A stretch of DNA of 64,000 nucleotides from Streptomyces sp. Ru62 (GCF_002920615.1 NZ_PQSU01000014.1:124001-188000), one strand, 5' to 3'; positions 51,041 through 61,221 are shown, counted from the stretch's first letter. Numbers and translations are program-made. Notes: a model not told the origin generated them from the sequence alone.

Positions 51041-53557
51041 ATGTCGATGTCGTTCGGTGCGCCGTTCGGTTCGTCGGATGCGTTCAACGAGTTGCTGAAT
51101 CGTTTCTTCGGAATGTCGCCGACGACATCGCCGCCCGCGGTCCAGCGCGTACCCATCGGACGGCTGCTGACCGAATCGTCGCAGCAACTGCTGAACCTGG
51201 CCGCGCAGCGGGCCGCCGACGACGGCACCTCCGACCTGGACACCGAACACCTGCTCTGGGCGGCCACCCAGGTCGACCCCGCGCGCCGGCTGCTCTCCCA
51301 GGTGGGCGTGGACCCCGACGCGGTCGCCGCCGAGCTGGCCGAGGTCCTGCCGCGCGAGTCCGCCGAACCCTCCGCGCAGCCGGGCCTCACCCCGGCGGCC
51401 AAACGCACCCTCGGCGCCGCCTACGCCCGGTCCCAGGCGGCCGGCGTCTCCTACATCGGTCCCGAGCACATCCTCGGCGCCCTGCTCGGCGACAGCGACA
51501 CGGGCGCGGCCCGGATGCTGCGCGCCGAGGGCCTGGACACCCGGCGTGTCGCGGGCCTGACCGAGCAGTCGGCGGCGCGCGCCGAGGCAGCCCCCGCCGA
51601 ACGGAAGAAGCCGGCCACGACCCTGGACGAATACGGCCGCGACCTGACGGAGGAGGCCAAGGCCGGCAAGCTCGACCCGGTGGTCGGGCGGGCCGGGGAG
51701 ATCGAGCAGACCGTCGAGATCCTCTCCCGGCGCTCCAAGAACAACCCGGTGCTCATCGGCGAACCCGGAGTCGGCAAGACCGCCATCGTGGAGGGTCTCG
51801 CCCAGCGCATCGTGGCGGGCGAGGTTCCCGGCGTCCTGAAGGACAAGCGCGTCGTCTCCCTGGACCTGTCGGGCATGGTGGCGGGCGCGCAGTACCGGGG
51901 TCAGTTCGAGGAACGGCTCAAGAAGGTCATCGAGGACATCCAGGCGGCGAGCGGCGACATCATCCTCTTCATCGACGAACTGCACACGGTCGTCGGCGCC
52001 GGCGCCACCGGCGAGGGCTCCATGGACGCGGGCAACATGCTCAAGCCCGCTCTCGCGCGCGGTGAACTCCACGTCGTGGGTGCCACGACCATCGACGAGT
52101 ACCGCAAGTACGTCGAGAAGGACGCCGCCCTGGAGCGCCGGTTCCAGCCGGTGATGGTGCCCGAGCCCACGGTCGAGGAGACGGTGCAGATCCTCGAAGG
52201 ACTCCGCGACTCCTACGAGGCCCACCACCAGGTCCGCTTCGACGACGAAGCCCTGGTCGCCGCCGCCGAACTGTCCGACCGGTACATCAGCGACCGCTTC
52301 CTGCCGGACAAGGCGATCGACGTGATGGACCAGGCCGGTGCCCGGGTGCGGTTGCGCAGTGCCGGACGCTCCACCGAGATCGTCAGCCGCGAGGACCGCA
52401 TCGCCAAGCTGCGCCGTGAACTCGAACAGGCCGTCTCCGCCGAGGACTTCGAGAGGGCCTCGGAGCTCAAGCGGGACATCGCCGAGGCGGAGGGGGAACT
52501 CGCCGGCATCGAGGAGCGCCGCGAGGGCGTCGTCTCCGTCACGGCCTCCGACATCGCCGACGTCGTCTCCCGCCGCACCGGCATCCCGGTCTCCCAGCTC
52601 ACCGCCAGCGAGAAGGAGAAGCTGCTCCGGCTCGAGGAGGAGATGCACGCGCGGATCGTCGGCCAGGACGAGGCGGTCACCGCGGTCTCCCAGGCCGTAC
52701 GCCGCAACCGCGCCGGCATGGGCGACCCCCACCGCCCCGTCGGCTCCTTCCTCTTCCTAGGCCCGACCGGTGTCGGCAAGACCGAACTCGCCAAGACCCT
52801 CGCCGCCCTGCTGTTCGGCGAGGAGGACCGGATGATCCGGTTCGACATGAGCGAGTTCCAGGAGAAGCACACCGTCGCCCGGCTGGTCGGCGCGCCTCCC
52901 GGATACGTCGGCTACGAGGAAGCGGGCCAGCTCACCGAGAAGGTCCGCCGGCAGCCCTACAGCGTGGTGCTCTTCGACGAGGTGGAGAAGGCCCACCCCG
53001 ACGTCTTCAACACCCTGTTGCAGATCCTGGACGACGGACGGCTGACCGATGCGCAGGGCCGCACCGTCGACTTCCGGCACTGCGTCGTCATCATGACGTC
53101 CAACATCGGCGCGCGCCGCATCCTGGACCACAAGGGCGATGTCTCCGGCCTCAAGGACGAGTTGATGGAGGAGCTGCGCACCCGGTTCCTGCCGGAGTTC
53201 CTCAACCGGATCGACGACATCATCGTCTTCCACGCCCTGACCGAGGACGACCTCGGGCAGATCGTGGACCACCTGCTGGACCGGAGCAGGCGCAAGGTGC
53301 GCGCGCAGGGACTGCGCCTGGAGGTCACGGAGCCGGCCAAGAAACTCCTCATCGCCCACGGCCACCAGCCGGAGTTCGGCGCGCGCCCGCTGCGCCGCAC
53401 GATCCAGGCGGAACTCGACAACCGCATCGCCACCCTGCTGCTCAGTGGCGAGGCCGATCCCGGCGACACGATCGTCGCCGAGGTCCGCGACGACTCGCTG
53501 CACTGCACCGTACGCAGGAGCGAACCCGGAGAACCACCGGCGTCCCGGGAAGGCTGA
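51041..53557 (+). CDS. clpC: ClpC-type AAA+ unfoldase
   Basis: 838 residues from ATG 51041 with AGGAG upstream. Clp-N repeats lie at about 40-170, AAA1 Walker A GEPGVGKT near 240, a UVR motif near 460-485 (AEDFERASELKRDIAEAE) marking ClpC rather than ClpB, AAA2 Walker A GPTGVGKT near 575, and a ClpB_D2 tail. It unfolds proteins for ClpP or as a chaperone. An atypical Gly/Ser/Phe-rich N-terminus (SFGAPFGSSDAFNELLNRFF) resembles small-heat-shock leaders. Probably a paralogue of the essential ClpC. No HspR or ClgR box is obvious upstream. Confidence 0.92.
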   Translation: MSMSFGAPFGSSDAFNELLNRFFGMSPTTSPPAVQRVPIGRLLTESSQQLLNLAAQRAADDGTSDLDTEHLLWAATQVDPARRLLSQVGVDPDAVAAELAEVLPRESAEPSAQPGLTPAAKRTLGAAYARSQAAGVSYIGPEHILGALLGDSDTGAARMLRAEGLDTRRVAGLTEQSAARAEAAPAERKKPATTLDEYGRDLTEEAKAGKLDPVVGRAGEIEQTVEILSRRSKNNPVLIGEPGVGKTAIVEGLAQRIVAGEVPGVLKDKRVVSLDLSGMVAGAQYRGQFEERLKKVIEDIQAASGDIILFIDELHTVVGAGATGEGSMDAGNMLKPALARGELHVVGATTIDEYRKYVEKDAALERRFQPVMVPEPTVEETVQILEGLRDSYEAHHQVRFDDEALVAAAELSDRYISDRFLPDKAIDVMDQAGARVRLRSAGRSTEIVSREDRIAKLRRELEQAVSAEDFERASELKRDIAEAEGELAGIEERREGVVSVTASDIADVVSRRTGIPVSQLTASEKEKLLRLEEEMHARIVGQDEAVTAVSQAVRRNRAGMGDPHRPVGSFLFLGPTGVGKTELAKTLAALLFGEEDRMIRFDMSEFQEKHTVARLVGAPPGYVGYEEAGQLTEKVRRQPYSVVLFDEVEKAHPDVFNTLLQILDDGRLTDAQGRTVDFRHCVVIMTSNIGARRILDHKGDVSGLKDELMEELRTRFLPEFLNRIDDIIVFHALTEDDLGQIVDHLLDRSRRKVRAQGLRLEVTEPAKKLLIAHGHQPEFGARPLRRTIQAELDNRIATLLLSGEADPGDTIVAEVRDDSLHCTVRRSEPGEPPASREG

Positions 53558-53612
53558 GCGGAGGAGTCCGCGGTGCGGCCCCTCAGCCCCGCGGAGTCCA
53601 CAGTGCTGCCCC

Positions 53613-54002
53613 TCAGCCCCGCAGGGCGTCCCGCACGCTGGGGTAGCAGGCCAGGAGGGGGGTGAGGCCGACGATCTCCAGGGTGCGCAGAACGGGCCGC
53701 CGTACGCCTGCCAGCCGTAGCCAGCCCCCCGGAGCGTGGGCCTGATGGGCGGCGATGAGGACGTTGATGCCGCTGGAGTCCATGAACGGCACACCGCTGA
53801 GGTCCGCGACGGTGCGCGCCCCGTCGGGGTCAGCGGGGGCGAGGGCCCGGCGGAGGGCGCCGGAGGTGTGGTGGTCCACCTCGCCGGTCACCGTGACGAC
53901 GGTGACACCGTCCACGTCGGTGCGGGTGACCGACAGCGGCTCCGGCCCCGCCTGCTCGTTCGTGTCTCCCGTGTCTGCCACGCGTCCCTCGTCCACGTTC
54001 AC
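53613..54002 (-). CDS. STAS-domain anti-sigma-factor antagonist
   Basis: 129 residues from GTG 54002 (AAGGA upstream; GTG 53981 also possible). One STAS domain: VTGEVDHHTSGALRRAL, and the phospho-acceptor site VPFMDSSGINVLIAAH with the conserved Ser. It would bind a kinase anti-sigma factor when unphosphorylated. No kinase is adjacent. The RsbP-type phosphatase at 11.7-13.0 kb is a possible activator but is 40 kb away. Confidence 0.85.
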   Translation of the reverse strand: MNVDEGRVADTGDTNEQAGPEPLSVTRTDVDGVTVVTVTGEVDHHTSGALRRALAPADPDGARTVADLSGVPFMDSSGINVLIAAHQAHAPGGWLRLAGVRRPVLRTLEIVGLTPLLACYPSVRDALRG

Positions 54003-54220
54003 CCGATCCTTGCCCAGAGCTTCCGTCTCCGTCAGGCTGCCCAGGATCGCCCGGAGGATGCAGGCCGACCCTCGCGCACTCCGGCGCACGCCCGGTGACC
54101 GCCGACCGAACAGGGATCGCCGCACCCGGCCGTCTTGTCCCGCGCCGCCCGGCGCACTTCAATGCTCTCCACCCCCGCAGGAGAACACCTGTCCCGCATC
54201 ACCCAGTGAAGGGGTTCTTC

Positions 54221-55093
54221 TTGAGAGCCGTACGCGTGACAACCGTCACCGCCGCCGCCTGCGCCACCGTGCTCGCCGCCGCGCTGCCCTCCTCCGCGAT
54301 CAACTCGTACAACGCCACGCCCGCGCCCGAGCGCACCGAGGTCGGGGCACTCGTGGCCACCTGGGACGACGACGGCGACCCGGCCACCCCGGACCGCGTC
54401 GACTGGGTGTGCTCCGGCACGATGGTCGACGCCGACACCTTCCTGACCGCCGCCCACTGCACCAGCGACTGGCCGGCCGGCGTCCGCTTCTCCGTCTCGC
54501 TGGACCAGGACGTCCAGGCCGGACTCGACGCCGCCGCCAAGAAGTACCCGGGTGACCCGGTGGCCCAGGCGAACGCCGTCGCTGTCCAGGGCACCGCGCA
54601 CACCCACCCGGACTACCCGGGCCCCGCCTCCGACCCGCACGACATCGCGGTCGTCGAACTGCCCGCCGCGAAGGTCGCCGCCCGCTGGTCCTTCACGCCG
54701 GCCGCCCTGCCGACCGCGAACCAGCTCGGCGCCCTCGGCCCGCAGGGGCTGAACCACACGGACTGGTTCGTCGCCGGGTACGGCACGCAGGAGGCCGCCA
54801 ACGGACCGGGTGGCCAGACCCACCCCGGCGGTGGCGTCCGGATGAAGGCCCCGGTCACGTTCAACGCCCTGAACGACTCCTGGGCCCGGCTCGGCATGAC
54901 GGCCCCGCAGGGCAACGGCGGAGCCTGCTACGGCGACTCCGGCGGGCCCGACTTCGCCGTCATCGGCGGGAGGAACGTCCTCGCCGCCACGACCATCACC
55001 GGCGACACGCCCTGCTACGCCACGAACGTGGCCTACCGCCTGGACACGCCCGGAGCCCGCGCCTTCCTGGCACCGTTCGTGAAGCTGCCGTAG
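54221..55093 (+). CDS. Secreted trypsin-like serine protease
   Basis: 290 residues from TTG 54221, preferred because AAGGGG lies 6 bases upstream and a standard signal peptide (RVTTVTAAACATVLAAALPSSA) follows at once; GTG 54206 is possible. Catalytic triad: His in LTAAHCTS, Asp in DPHDIAVVEL, Ser in CYGDSGGPDF. Cys pairs fit chymotrypsin-fold disulfides. Extracellular protein breakdown. The last codons are included in a 33-bp repeat that is duplicated past the stop. Confidence 0.88.
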   Translation: MRAVRVTTVTAAACATVLAAALPSSAINSYNATPAPERTEVGALVATWDDDGDPATPDRVDWVCSGTMVDADTFLTAAHCTSDWPAGVRFSVSLDQDVQAGLDAAAKKYPGDPVAQANAVAVQGTAHTHPDYPGPASDPHDIAVVELPAAKVAARWSFTPAALPTANQLGALGPQGLNHTDWFVAGYGTQEAANGPGGQTHPGGGVRMKAPVTFNALNDSWARLGMTAPQGNGGACYGDSGGPDFAVIGGRNVLAATTITGDTPCYATNVAYRLDTPGARAFLAPFVKLP

Positions 55094-55165
55094 GCCCGCC
55101 GGCACCGTTCGGTGAAGCTGCCCTGGGCCCGCCGGCACCGTTCGTGCGGCTGCCGTGGGCCCGCG
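55069..55165. repeat. 33-bp triplicated segment spanning the protease stop codon
   Basis: Three head-to-tail copies (55069-55100, 55101-55133, 55134-55165) of GGCACCGTTCGTGAAGCTGC plus CGTGGGCCCGCC. The first encodes the protease ending APFVKLP-stop. Copy 2 has one inserted G, and copy 3 has a few substitutions. Confidence 0.85.
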
Positions 55166-55383
55166 GGCCGGACACCGGGGGCACCGGTCCATGCGTGGAG
55201 GGGCCGGTGCCCGCCTCCGCCCGCGCGCGAGGACTGCGGGGACCGTGCGCCGCGCGGCCGGGAGGGCGTGGTGCCGGTGGCGGACATACGCTGATGTGGC
55301 CAGGGGTGTCGCGGGGGACGGCCGAGCGCTGAGCCTTCCCCGATGCGACGGCCCGAGCCGGCCGACGCGAAGGAGGTACCGGG

Positions 55384-56430
55384 ATGGATCAGGAGAGGAT
55401 CAACGAGTTCCTGGACCGCTTCGTCACCGACCTCGCGTCGACCGAGGCCGCCGGCACCATCGCGCTGGGTCACCGGCTCGGCCTGTACCGGGCACTCGCC
55501 GAGGGCCCGGCGACGCCCGAGGAGTTCGCCGCACGCACGCACTGCCATCCGCGCTACCTCACCGAGTGGCTGCGCGCCCAGGCCGCCGGGGGATACGCCG
55601 AGTACGACGCGGCGACCGGACGGTTCTCACTGACCGAGGAGCAGGCGTTCTGCCTGGCCGACCCGAACGGTCCCCACGTCGCCGCTGCCTTCCGCTTCGC
55701 CCTGGGAATGCTGCGCGCGGAGCCGCGCATCGCCGAGGCGTTCCGCACCGGCGAGGGCGTCGCCTGGCATGAGCACGATGCAGAGGTGTTCGTCGGGGTC
55801 GATGCCTTCTTCCGCCCCAACTACGAGGCCGAGCTGGTCCCGAACTGGATCCCGGCGCTGGACGGCGTGGAGGCGAAGCTGAACGCCGGGGCGCGGGTCG
55901 CCGACGTGGGGTGCGGTCTCGGCTCGTCGTCGATCCTGCTGGCCCAGGCGTATCCGCGGACGGAGGTCGTCGGTTCCGACTACCACGGCGAGTCGATCGC
56001 GCTGGCGCGCGAGAGGGCTGCCGAGGCCGGGGTCGCCGGGCGCGTCACCTTCCAGGTCGCCGGCGCGCAGACCTTCGAGGGCGCGGACTACGACCTGGTG
56101 GCCATGTTCGACTGCCTGCACGACATGGGCGACCCGCTGGGGACCGCCCGAAGGGTGCGCGAGGCGCTCGCCGCGGACGGCACGTGGCTTCTCGTGGAAC
56201 CGCTCGCGTCCGACCGGATCGAGGAGAACTTCCATCCGGTGGGCCGGCTGTACTACAGCGGCTCCACGTTTCTGTGCGTGCCCAACGCCCTGTCCCAGCA
56301 GGGCGGTTACGCCCTGGGTGCGCAGGCCGGCGAGGCGCCGGTCCGCGACATGGCCACCGAGGCGGGCTTCACCCGCTTCCGCCGGGCCGCGCAGACTGCC
56401 TTCAACGCGGTCTATGAGATCCGCCCGTAG
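55384..56430 (+). CDS. SAM-dependent methyltransferase with N-terminal winged helix (Rv2258c-like)
   Basis: 348 residues, GAAGGAGGT upstream. An N-terminal winged-helix segment (LGHRLGLYRALAEGPATPEEFAARTHCHPRYLTEWLR) is followed by the methyltransferase core: ADVGCGLGSSSILLAQ (motif I) and YDLVAMFDCLHDMGDP (motif IV). The arrangement matches mycobacterial Rv2258c, whose substrate is unknown. Transcribed alone. Confidence 0.88.
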   Translation: MDQERINEFLDRFVTDLASTEAAGTIALGHRLGLYRALAEGPATPEEFAARTHCHPRYLTEWLRAQAAGGYAEYDAATGRFSLTEEQAFCLADPNGPHVAAAFRFALGMLRAEPRIAEAFRTGEGVAWHEHDAEVFVGVDAFFRPNYEAELVPNWIPALDGVEAKLNAGARVADVGCGLGSSSILLAQAYPRTEVVGSDYHGESIALARERAAEAGVAGRVTFQVAGAQTFEGADYDLVAMFDCLHDMGDPLGTARRVREALAADGTWLLVEPLASDRIEENFHPVGRLYYSGSTFLCVPNALSQQGGYALGAQAGEAPVRDMATEAGFTRFRRAAQTAFNAVYEIRP

Positions 56431-56573
56431 GCCGTAGGCCGTAGACCGTGGGGTGCCGGGGACCTGGCCGGCCCCGGCCGCCGCGAGAACACGCCTGGAA
56501 ACGGCCGGGTCGGGTACCTACACCGGGTGGGCGGGTGAGCGTCGACCGTGACGAGGGCGGGGCGGGGGCGGCT

Positions 56574-56945
56574 GTGACGGAGAAGGCCGGGGGCTTCGAG
56601 GACCCGCCCGCCGAGGTGCTCGCCGCGGCCGCCGCCGCGTTCGGGCTGCTCGCCGCCCCGGCCCGGTTGCGTCTGATGTGGGTCCTGTCGCAGGGCGAGA
56701 GCGATGTCACGCACCTCGCCGACCGCGTGGGCGGTGCGCTGCCGGCCGTCAGTCAGCACCTGGCGAAACTGAAGCTCGCCGGACTGGTCCGCTCCCGCCG
56801 TGACGGCCGGCGGCAGATCTACCGCATCGACGACCCGGACGTCATGGCCCTGATGCATGCCGTGGTCGGCAGGCTGACCGCGCGCTCGTGCCCCTGCTCC
56901 CTCCCGGCGCAGGATTCACGCCGGACGCTTACCAAGGGCACGTAG
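56574..56945 (+). CDS. ArsR-family regulator with C-terminal Cys-Pro-Cys
   Basis: 123 residues from GTG 56574 (GTG 56535 is an alternative). Winged helix LAAPARLRLMWVLSQGESDV, LADRVGGALPAVSQHLAKLK, then LVRSRRDGRRQIYRIDD. The tail has MHAVVGRLTARSCPCSLP, whose His and Cys-Pro-Cys could bind Zn, Cd or Ni. No transporter or reductase gene follows, so the target is elsewhere or the regulator is orphaned. Confidence 0.85.
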   Translation: MTEKAGGFEDPPAEVLAAAAAAFGLLAAPARLRLMWVLSQGESDVTHLADRVGGALPAVSQHLAKLKLAGLVRSRRDGRRQIYRIDDPDVMALMHAVVGRLTARSCPCSLPAQDSRRTLTKGT

Positions 56946-57104
56946 ACTCCGGCTGCCGTGCCGCCGCGGACGCGGACGGCCCCGCCATGAGATGCCTCGC
57001 CTGTGCATCGGCTGTGGATCCGCGCTGTTCCGGCAACGTGTTTGCTACATTGCGCAATCACGCAACCGACACGCCGCAGGCCCGACCGTTCAGGGGAGTG
57101 GGAG

Positions 57105-58823
57105 ATGAGCGACCCGTGGGACGGGCCGGCCGGCCAGGGCACGCGCAGCCGTGGCGCGCGGGTGCCCCGGCAGCGCGGGGCCGAGCCGGACGACGCGCGT
57201 CCGCCGGGGGGCCGGGCCGCGGCCCGGGCGGCCTCGCGGGCGCGCGGCGGCAGGCGGTCCCGCCGGGCCCGGCCGGTGCGGCGCGGCAGGCGGCTGCTGA
57301 AGATCCTCGGGATCAGCCTGTCCCTCCTGATCGTGGTCACCGCCGGCGCGGGCTGGTGGTTCTACGAGCACCTGAACGGCAACATCCACAGCGTCTCCCT
57401 GGACGGCAAGGGCGGTACGGAGAAGGCCGACGGCTTCGGCCGTACCCCCATCAACATCCTGGTCATGGGCTCCGACGGCCGGACCAGCGCGACGGACTGC
57501 AAGCTCGGCGGCGGCTGCTCGAAGACCGGGGTGCAGACCGGCAGCAACGCCGACGTGGAGATGGTGCTGCACATATCCGCCGACCGCTCGAACGCCACCG
57601 TGATGAGCATCCCCCGCGACACCATGACCCAGGTCCCGGCCTGCAGGGACAGTGAGTCGGGGCAGTCCACGAACGGCTACTACGGCCAGATCAACAGCGC
57701 GCTGCAGTACGGGCCCGCCTGCCAGGTGGCCACCGTCCACCAGCTCACCGGCATACCCATCGACCACTTCGTCAAGCTCGACTTCTCCGGCGTCGTGAAG
57801 ATGTCCGACGCCGTCGGCGGCGTCTCCGTGTGCGTCAGCGACGACGTCTACGACACCTACTCCCATCTGAAGCTGTCCAAGGGCACCCACACCCTCAAGG
57901 GCGTCGCGGCCCTGGAGTTCGTCCGCTCCCGGCACGGCTTCGGCGACGGCAGCGACCTCGGCCGTACGGTCTCGCAGCACATCTTCCTCAGCGCGATGAT
58001 CCGCAAGTTCAAGAGCGCGGGCACGCTCACCGACCCCGCCGCGGTCTACCACCTCGCCGACGCCGCCACCAGGGCGCTGACCGTGGACGACGGCCTCGGC
58101 ACCGTGAAGAAGCTGATCTCGCTCGCCGACGACGTGAACAAGGTGCCCACCAAGCGGATCACCTTCGCCACCATGCAGACGGCCGCCGATCCGGGCGACA
58201 GCGACCGGGTGGTGGTGGGCCCGGGGGCGAAGAGCCTGTTCGCCACCATCGCGAACGACCAGGCCCTGACCACCGGCTCCGGCAAGAAGTCCGCGGCGGC
58301 CTCCGCGACCGCCAAGGCGAGGTCCGGGGCCACCGCCTCCGCCGTGCCCGCGGCCGGGATCGCGGTGACGGTGGAGAACGGCACGGGCATCACCGGCCGC
58401 GCCTCCGCCCTCGCGACCGCCCTCACCGGCCAGGGCTTCAGCTCCGCCACGACCACGGCCAACGCCCCCAGCCCCGCCGGCAGCACTTCCCTCACCTACG
58501 GCACCGGCGACAAGGCCGCGGCGCAGACGGTCGCCAAGGCGCTCGGCCTGCCCGGGTCCCATCTGAGGCAGGGCACCGGCAGCGGCCTGACCCTGGTGAT
58601 CGGCAGTGACTGGCCCAGCGGCACCAGCTACCCGGGTGGCTCGTCCTCGCCCGCGCCCGCCGACACCGAGGCCGCCGTCGGAGGCGCCCACGCCTCCACC
58701 GCCGACCAGGCCAGGACCTGCGCCAAGGTGAGCCCCTACAAGACGGTCACGTACGGCGGCGTCCCGATGACACCGTCCCAGGCCTACGCCGCGGCGCGGA
58801 ACAAGCCCGACTCCGACGCCTGA
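57105..58823 (+). CDS. LytR-CpsA-Psr (LCP) wall-polymer ligase
   Basis: 572 residues from ATG 57105. A 60-residue Arg/Gly-rich cytoplasmic tail, one membrane helix (ILGISLSLLIVVTAGAGWWFY), LCP domain (INILVMGSDGR, SIPRDT, DHFVKLDFSGVVKMSDAVGG, EFVRSRHGFGDGSDLGRTVSQ with the conserved Arg residues), and a C-terminal LytR_C domain (VENGTGITGRASALATALTGQGF). It transfers polyprenyl-linked polymers such as teichoic acid or arabinogalactan-like glycans to peptidoglycan outside the membrane. Monocistronic. Confidence 0.92.
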   Translation: MSDPWDGPAGQGTRSRGARVPRQRGAEPDDARPPGGRAAARAASRARGGRRSRRARPVRRGRRLLKILGISLSLLIVVTAGAGWWFYEHLNGNIHSVSLDGKGGTEKADGFGRTPINILVMGSDGRTSATDCKLGGGCSKTGVQTGSNADVEMVLHISADRSNATVMSIPRDTMTQVPACRDSESGQSTNGYYGQINSALQYGPACQVATVHQLTGIPIDHFVKLDFSGVVKMSDAVGGVSVCVSDDVYDTYSHLKLSKGTHTLKGVAALEFVRSRHGFGDGSDLGRTVSQHIFLSAMIRKFKSAGTLTDPAAVYHLADAATRALTVDDGLGTVKKLISLADDVNKVPTKRITFATMQTAADPGDSDRVVVGPGAKSLFATIANDQALTTGSGKKSAAASATAKARSGATASAVPAAGIAVTVENGTGITGRASALATALTGQGFSSATTTANAPSPAGSTSLTYGTGDKAAAQTVAKALGLPGSHLRQGTGSGLTLVIGSDWPSGTSYPGGSSSPAPADTEAAVGGAHASTADQARTCAKVSPYKTVTYGGVPMTPSQAYAAARNKPDSDA

Positions 58824-58855
58824 GCGGTACCGGGGCCGGCCGTGGGGCCGTCGGC

Positions 58856-59701
58856 TCAGAGCTTGCGCCAGCGCGCGTTGCACCAGGAGAAGACACCGAA
58901 CGCGGCCAGCCCGAGCGCGACCAGGGCGAGCAGCCACGGCCCGGCCGGCAGGTCCCGGAACGCGCGCAGGGTGTCGTCCATGCCCTTGGCCTTCCCCGGC
59001 TGGTGCTGGACGGCCGCGACGAGCGCGAACACACCGGCCGCCGCGAAGACGACGCCACGGGCCGTGCCGCCCGTCACCCCGAGGCCCTCCACGACCGGCC
59101 GGACCCGGGCCGACATGGCGCCGGTCCGCAGCTTGTCGCGGAACTTGCGTCGCACGGCCCGCACCGCGATCCACCCTCCGGCGATCACCACGGCGGCCCC
59201 CGCTACCCCGAGGAGCCACTGGCCGCCGGGCCAGTCCAGCACCCGTGCGGTGACGTCGTCGGTGTGCCGGTCGGAGGAACCGCTGCCGCTGCCCCGGTCC
59301 CCGGCCGCGTACGAGAGCACCGAGTAGGACACGAAGCAGTAGAAGACGGAACGGAACAGGGCCGCCGCGCGCCGGGAGAGCTTGGACCCGTCGGGGCCGT
59401 AGCCGCCGAACACCGCCTCCGTCAGCCGCCACAGCGCCATCCCGGCGAGGGCGACGCCCACGATCCACAGCATCGCCGAACCGAACGGCTTTCCGGCCAG
59501 CTCACCGAGGGCACCGCCCCGGTCGGCCTGCTGCCCGCCGCCGTCACCGCCGAAGGCGATCTGCACCGCGATGACGCCCACGAGTACGTAGATCAGCCCA
59601 CGCGCCGCGAAGCCCGCCCGGGCCGCCGCGTCCACGGCCGGGCTGTCCGCCACCCGCCGCGCCCGGGACCGTCCCAGCGGTGTCCATGTCCGTGCATCCA
59701 T
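58856..59701 (-). CDS. DUF1206 multi-helix membrane protein
   Basis: 281 residues, six hydrophobic helices as three pairs, each beginning with an aromatic-Arg-Gly turn (FAARGLIYVLVGVIAVQIAF; ARGVVFAAAGVFALVAA). This three-fold pattern is characteristic of DUF1206. Function unknown. Convergent with the LCP gene (32 bp between stops). Confidence 0.85.
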   Translation of the reverse strand: MDARTWTPLGRSRARRVADSPAVDAAARAGFAARGLIYVLVGVIAVQIAFGGDGGGQQADRGGALGELAGKPFGSAMLWIVGVALAGMALWRLTEAVFGGYGPDGSKLSRRAAALFRSVFYCFVSYSVLSYAAGDRGSGSGSSDRHTDDVTARVLDWPGGQWLLGVAGAAVVIAGGWIAVRAVRRKFRDKLRTGAMSARVRPVVEGLGVTGGTARGVVFAAAGVFALVAAVQHQPGKAKGMDDTLRAFRDLPAGPWLLALVALGLAAFGVFSWCNARWRKL

Positions 59702-59795
59702 ACACCGCCGGATGCCCCCGGGTACGGGTCCGACACCTGTCCGCAGCCAGGGTCACCGGGACCAGGACGGGCAGGACGGGGACGGAGGGTTCCGC

Positions 59796-61034
59796 TCAGC
59801 GCGCCGCCGCGTCCGCTGCCACGCCCCGCGACGGGCCTCCGCCGACCAGCAGTACCGCGCAGGCCCCGGCCGTCAGCAGTCCACCGGCGAGGAAGGCCCC
59901 CCGCACACCGGCGAACGGCAGGACCAGACCTCCGAGCGCCGCGCCCGCCGCGATACCGGCGTTGTAGGCACCCGAGTTCGCCGCCAGGGCGAGGTCGGTG
60001 CGGCCCGGCGCCCAGTGCAGCATCGCGTTCTGGGCGGTCATGAACACCGGTCCGAGCGCACCGCCCATCAGCACCAGGCACACCACCGTCATGACCTGAC
60101 GGCCGCCCGCCACGTACAGACCGAGCATGCCGAGCGCCTGGGTGGCCACGGCCGTGGGCAATGCGGCGTGCGGGAACCGGTCCAGCACCGCCGCGGTGGC
60201 GCTCACCCCGGCCAGAGACGCGGTACCGAAGGCCGCGAGCAGCACGCTGACGGTGCCGGGGGCGAAGGCGCCCACGCCGCTGAGGAACGCCACCAGGTAG
60301 GTGTATCCCGCGAACGCCCCCGTGGCGGAGAGGAATCCCGCCGTCAGTACGGTCCCGAACCGGCGGACGTCGGGGCTGCTGCCGTAGGCGGCGGGCTCGT
60401 CGTCCGGACGCGAGGTCGGCAGCAGCACGGCGACCGTCACCAGGCAGACCAGGCCCGGAACGGCCAGGGAGGCGACCGGCACCGGCCAGCCGCGCTGCCG
60501 GCCCAGCCAGGTCCCCGCCGGGACACCGAGCACCAGGGCGAGCGAACCGGCGACGGACAGCGCCCCGACCACACGCCCGCGCACCCCGGGGGCGAACAGG
60601 CCCACCGCGACCGGTCCCATCACCGCCCAGAACAGCGCCTGGGCGAGTGCGGTCAGCAGCCGTGCCCCGAGGAGCAGCCCGTACGAGCCGGCCCCGGCCC
60701 CGACCAGACTGGACACGACCAGCGCGGCCAGCAGCCCCGTGAGCACATGGCGCCGGGGCACCGCCCGCAGGGCGTGGGCGAGCGGCACGGAGGCGACGGC
60801 CACCGTCACGCCGTAGCCGGTGACCAGCAGCCCGACCGCCGACAGCGACACCCCGAGGCTGTCGGACATGAGGTCCAGGAGGCCGATGGGCAGGCTCTCC
60901 GCGGTGTTGAAGGCGAACGCGGCCAGCATGAGGGCCGCGAGCACCGCCGGGCCGCGCCATGCGGCCGGTCGTGCCGAGACCCCGCGGTCCCGTCCCGGAC
61001 CGGCCCGCCGCGCTGGTTCCGTGACACCGCCCAT
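59796..61034 (-). CDS. MFS exporter (DHA1 family)
   Basis: 412 residues with twelve predicted helices; motif A-like LAHALRAVPRRHVLTG between helices 2 and 3, and GVPAGTWLGRQRGW of the DHA1/arabinose-efflux type in helix 5. Likely exports a drug or small metabolite. Divergent from a gamma-butyrolactone-type TetR receptor across 187 bp, a gene pair in which the receptor commonly represses the exporter. Confidence 0.87.
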   Translation of the reverse strand: MGGVTEPARRAGPGRDRGVSARPAAWRGPAVLAALMLAAFAFNTAESLPIGLLDLMSDSLGVSLSAVGLLVTGYGVTVAVASVPLAHALRAVPRRHVLTGLLAALVVSSLVGAGAGSYGLLLGARLLTALAQALFWAVMGPVAVGLFAPGVRGRVVGALSVAGSLALVLGVPAGTWLGRQRGWPVPVASLAVPGLVCLVTVAVLLPTSRPDDEPAAYGSSPDVRRFGTVLTAGFLSATGAFAGYTYLVAFLSGVGAFAPGTVSVLLAAFGTASLAGVSATAAVLDRFPHAALPTAVATQALGMLGLYVAGGRQVMTVVCLVLMGGALGPVFMTAQNAMLHWAPGRTDLALAANSGAYNAGIAAGAALGGLVLPFAGVRGAFLAGGLLTAGACAVLLVGGGPSRGVAADAAAR

Positions 61035-61221
61035 GCGATCAGCTCACCGGCCGCACCGGTGCCACCGCAACCGAATTCCCGGCTCGCTGCCATGGCCGCA
61101 GCGTCCTGTGTCGGGCACATGTGCCAAGTCCGCGCGAACGCCCCTTGGCCACCCTTGCGTTGAGATGGCGTGGGGTAGGGTACGAGCTGTTCGGTTTGGT
61201 TTTCAGCTCGGGGGAGGGTCC

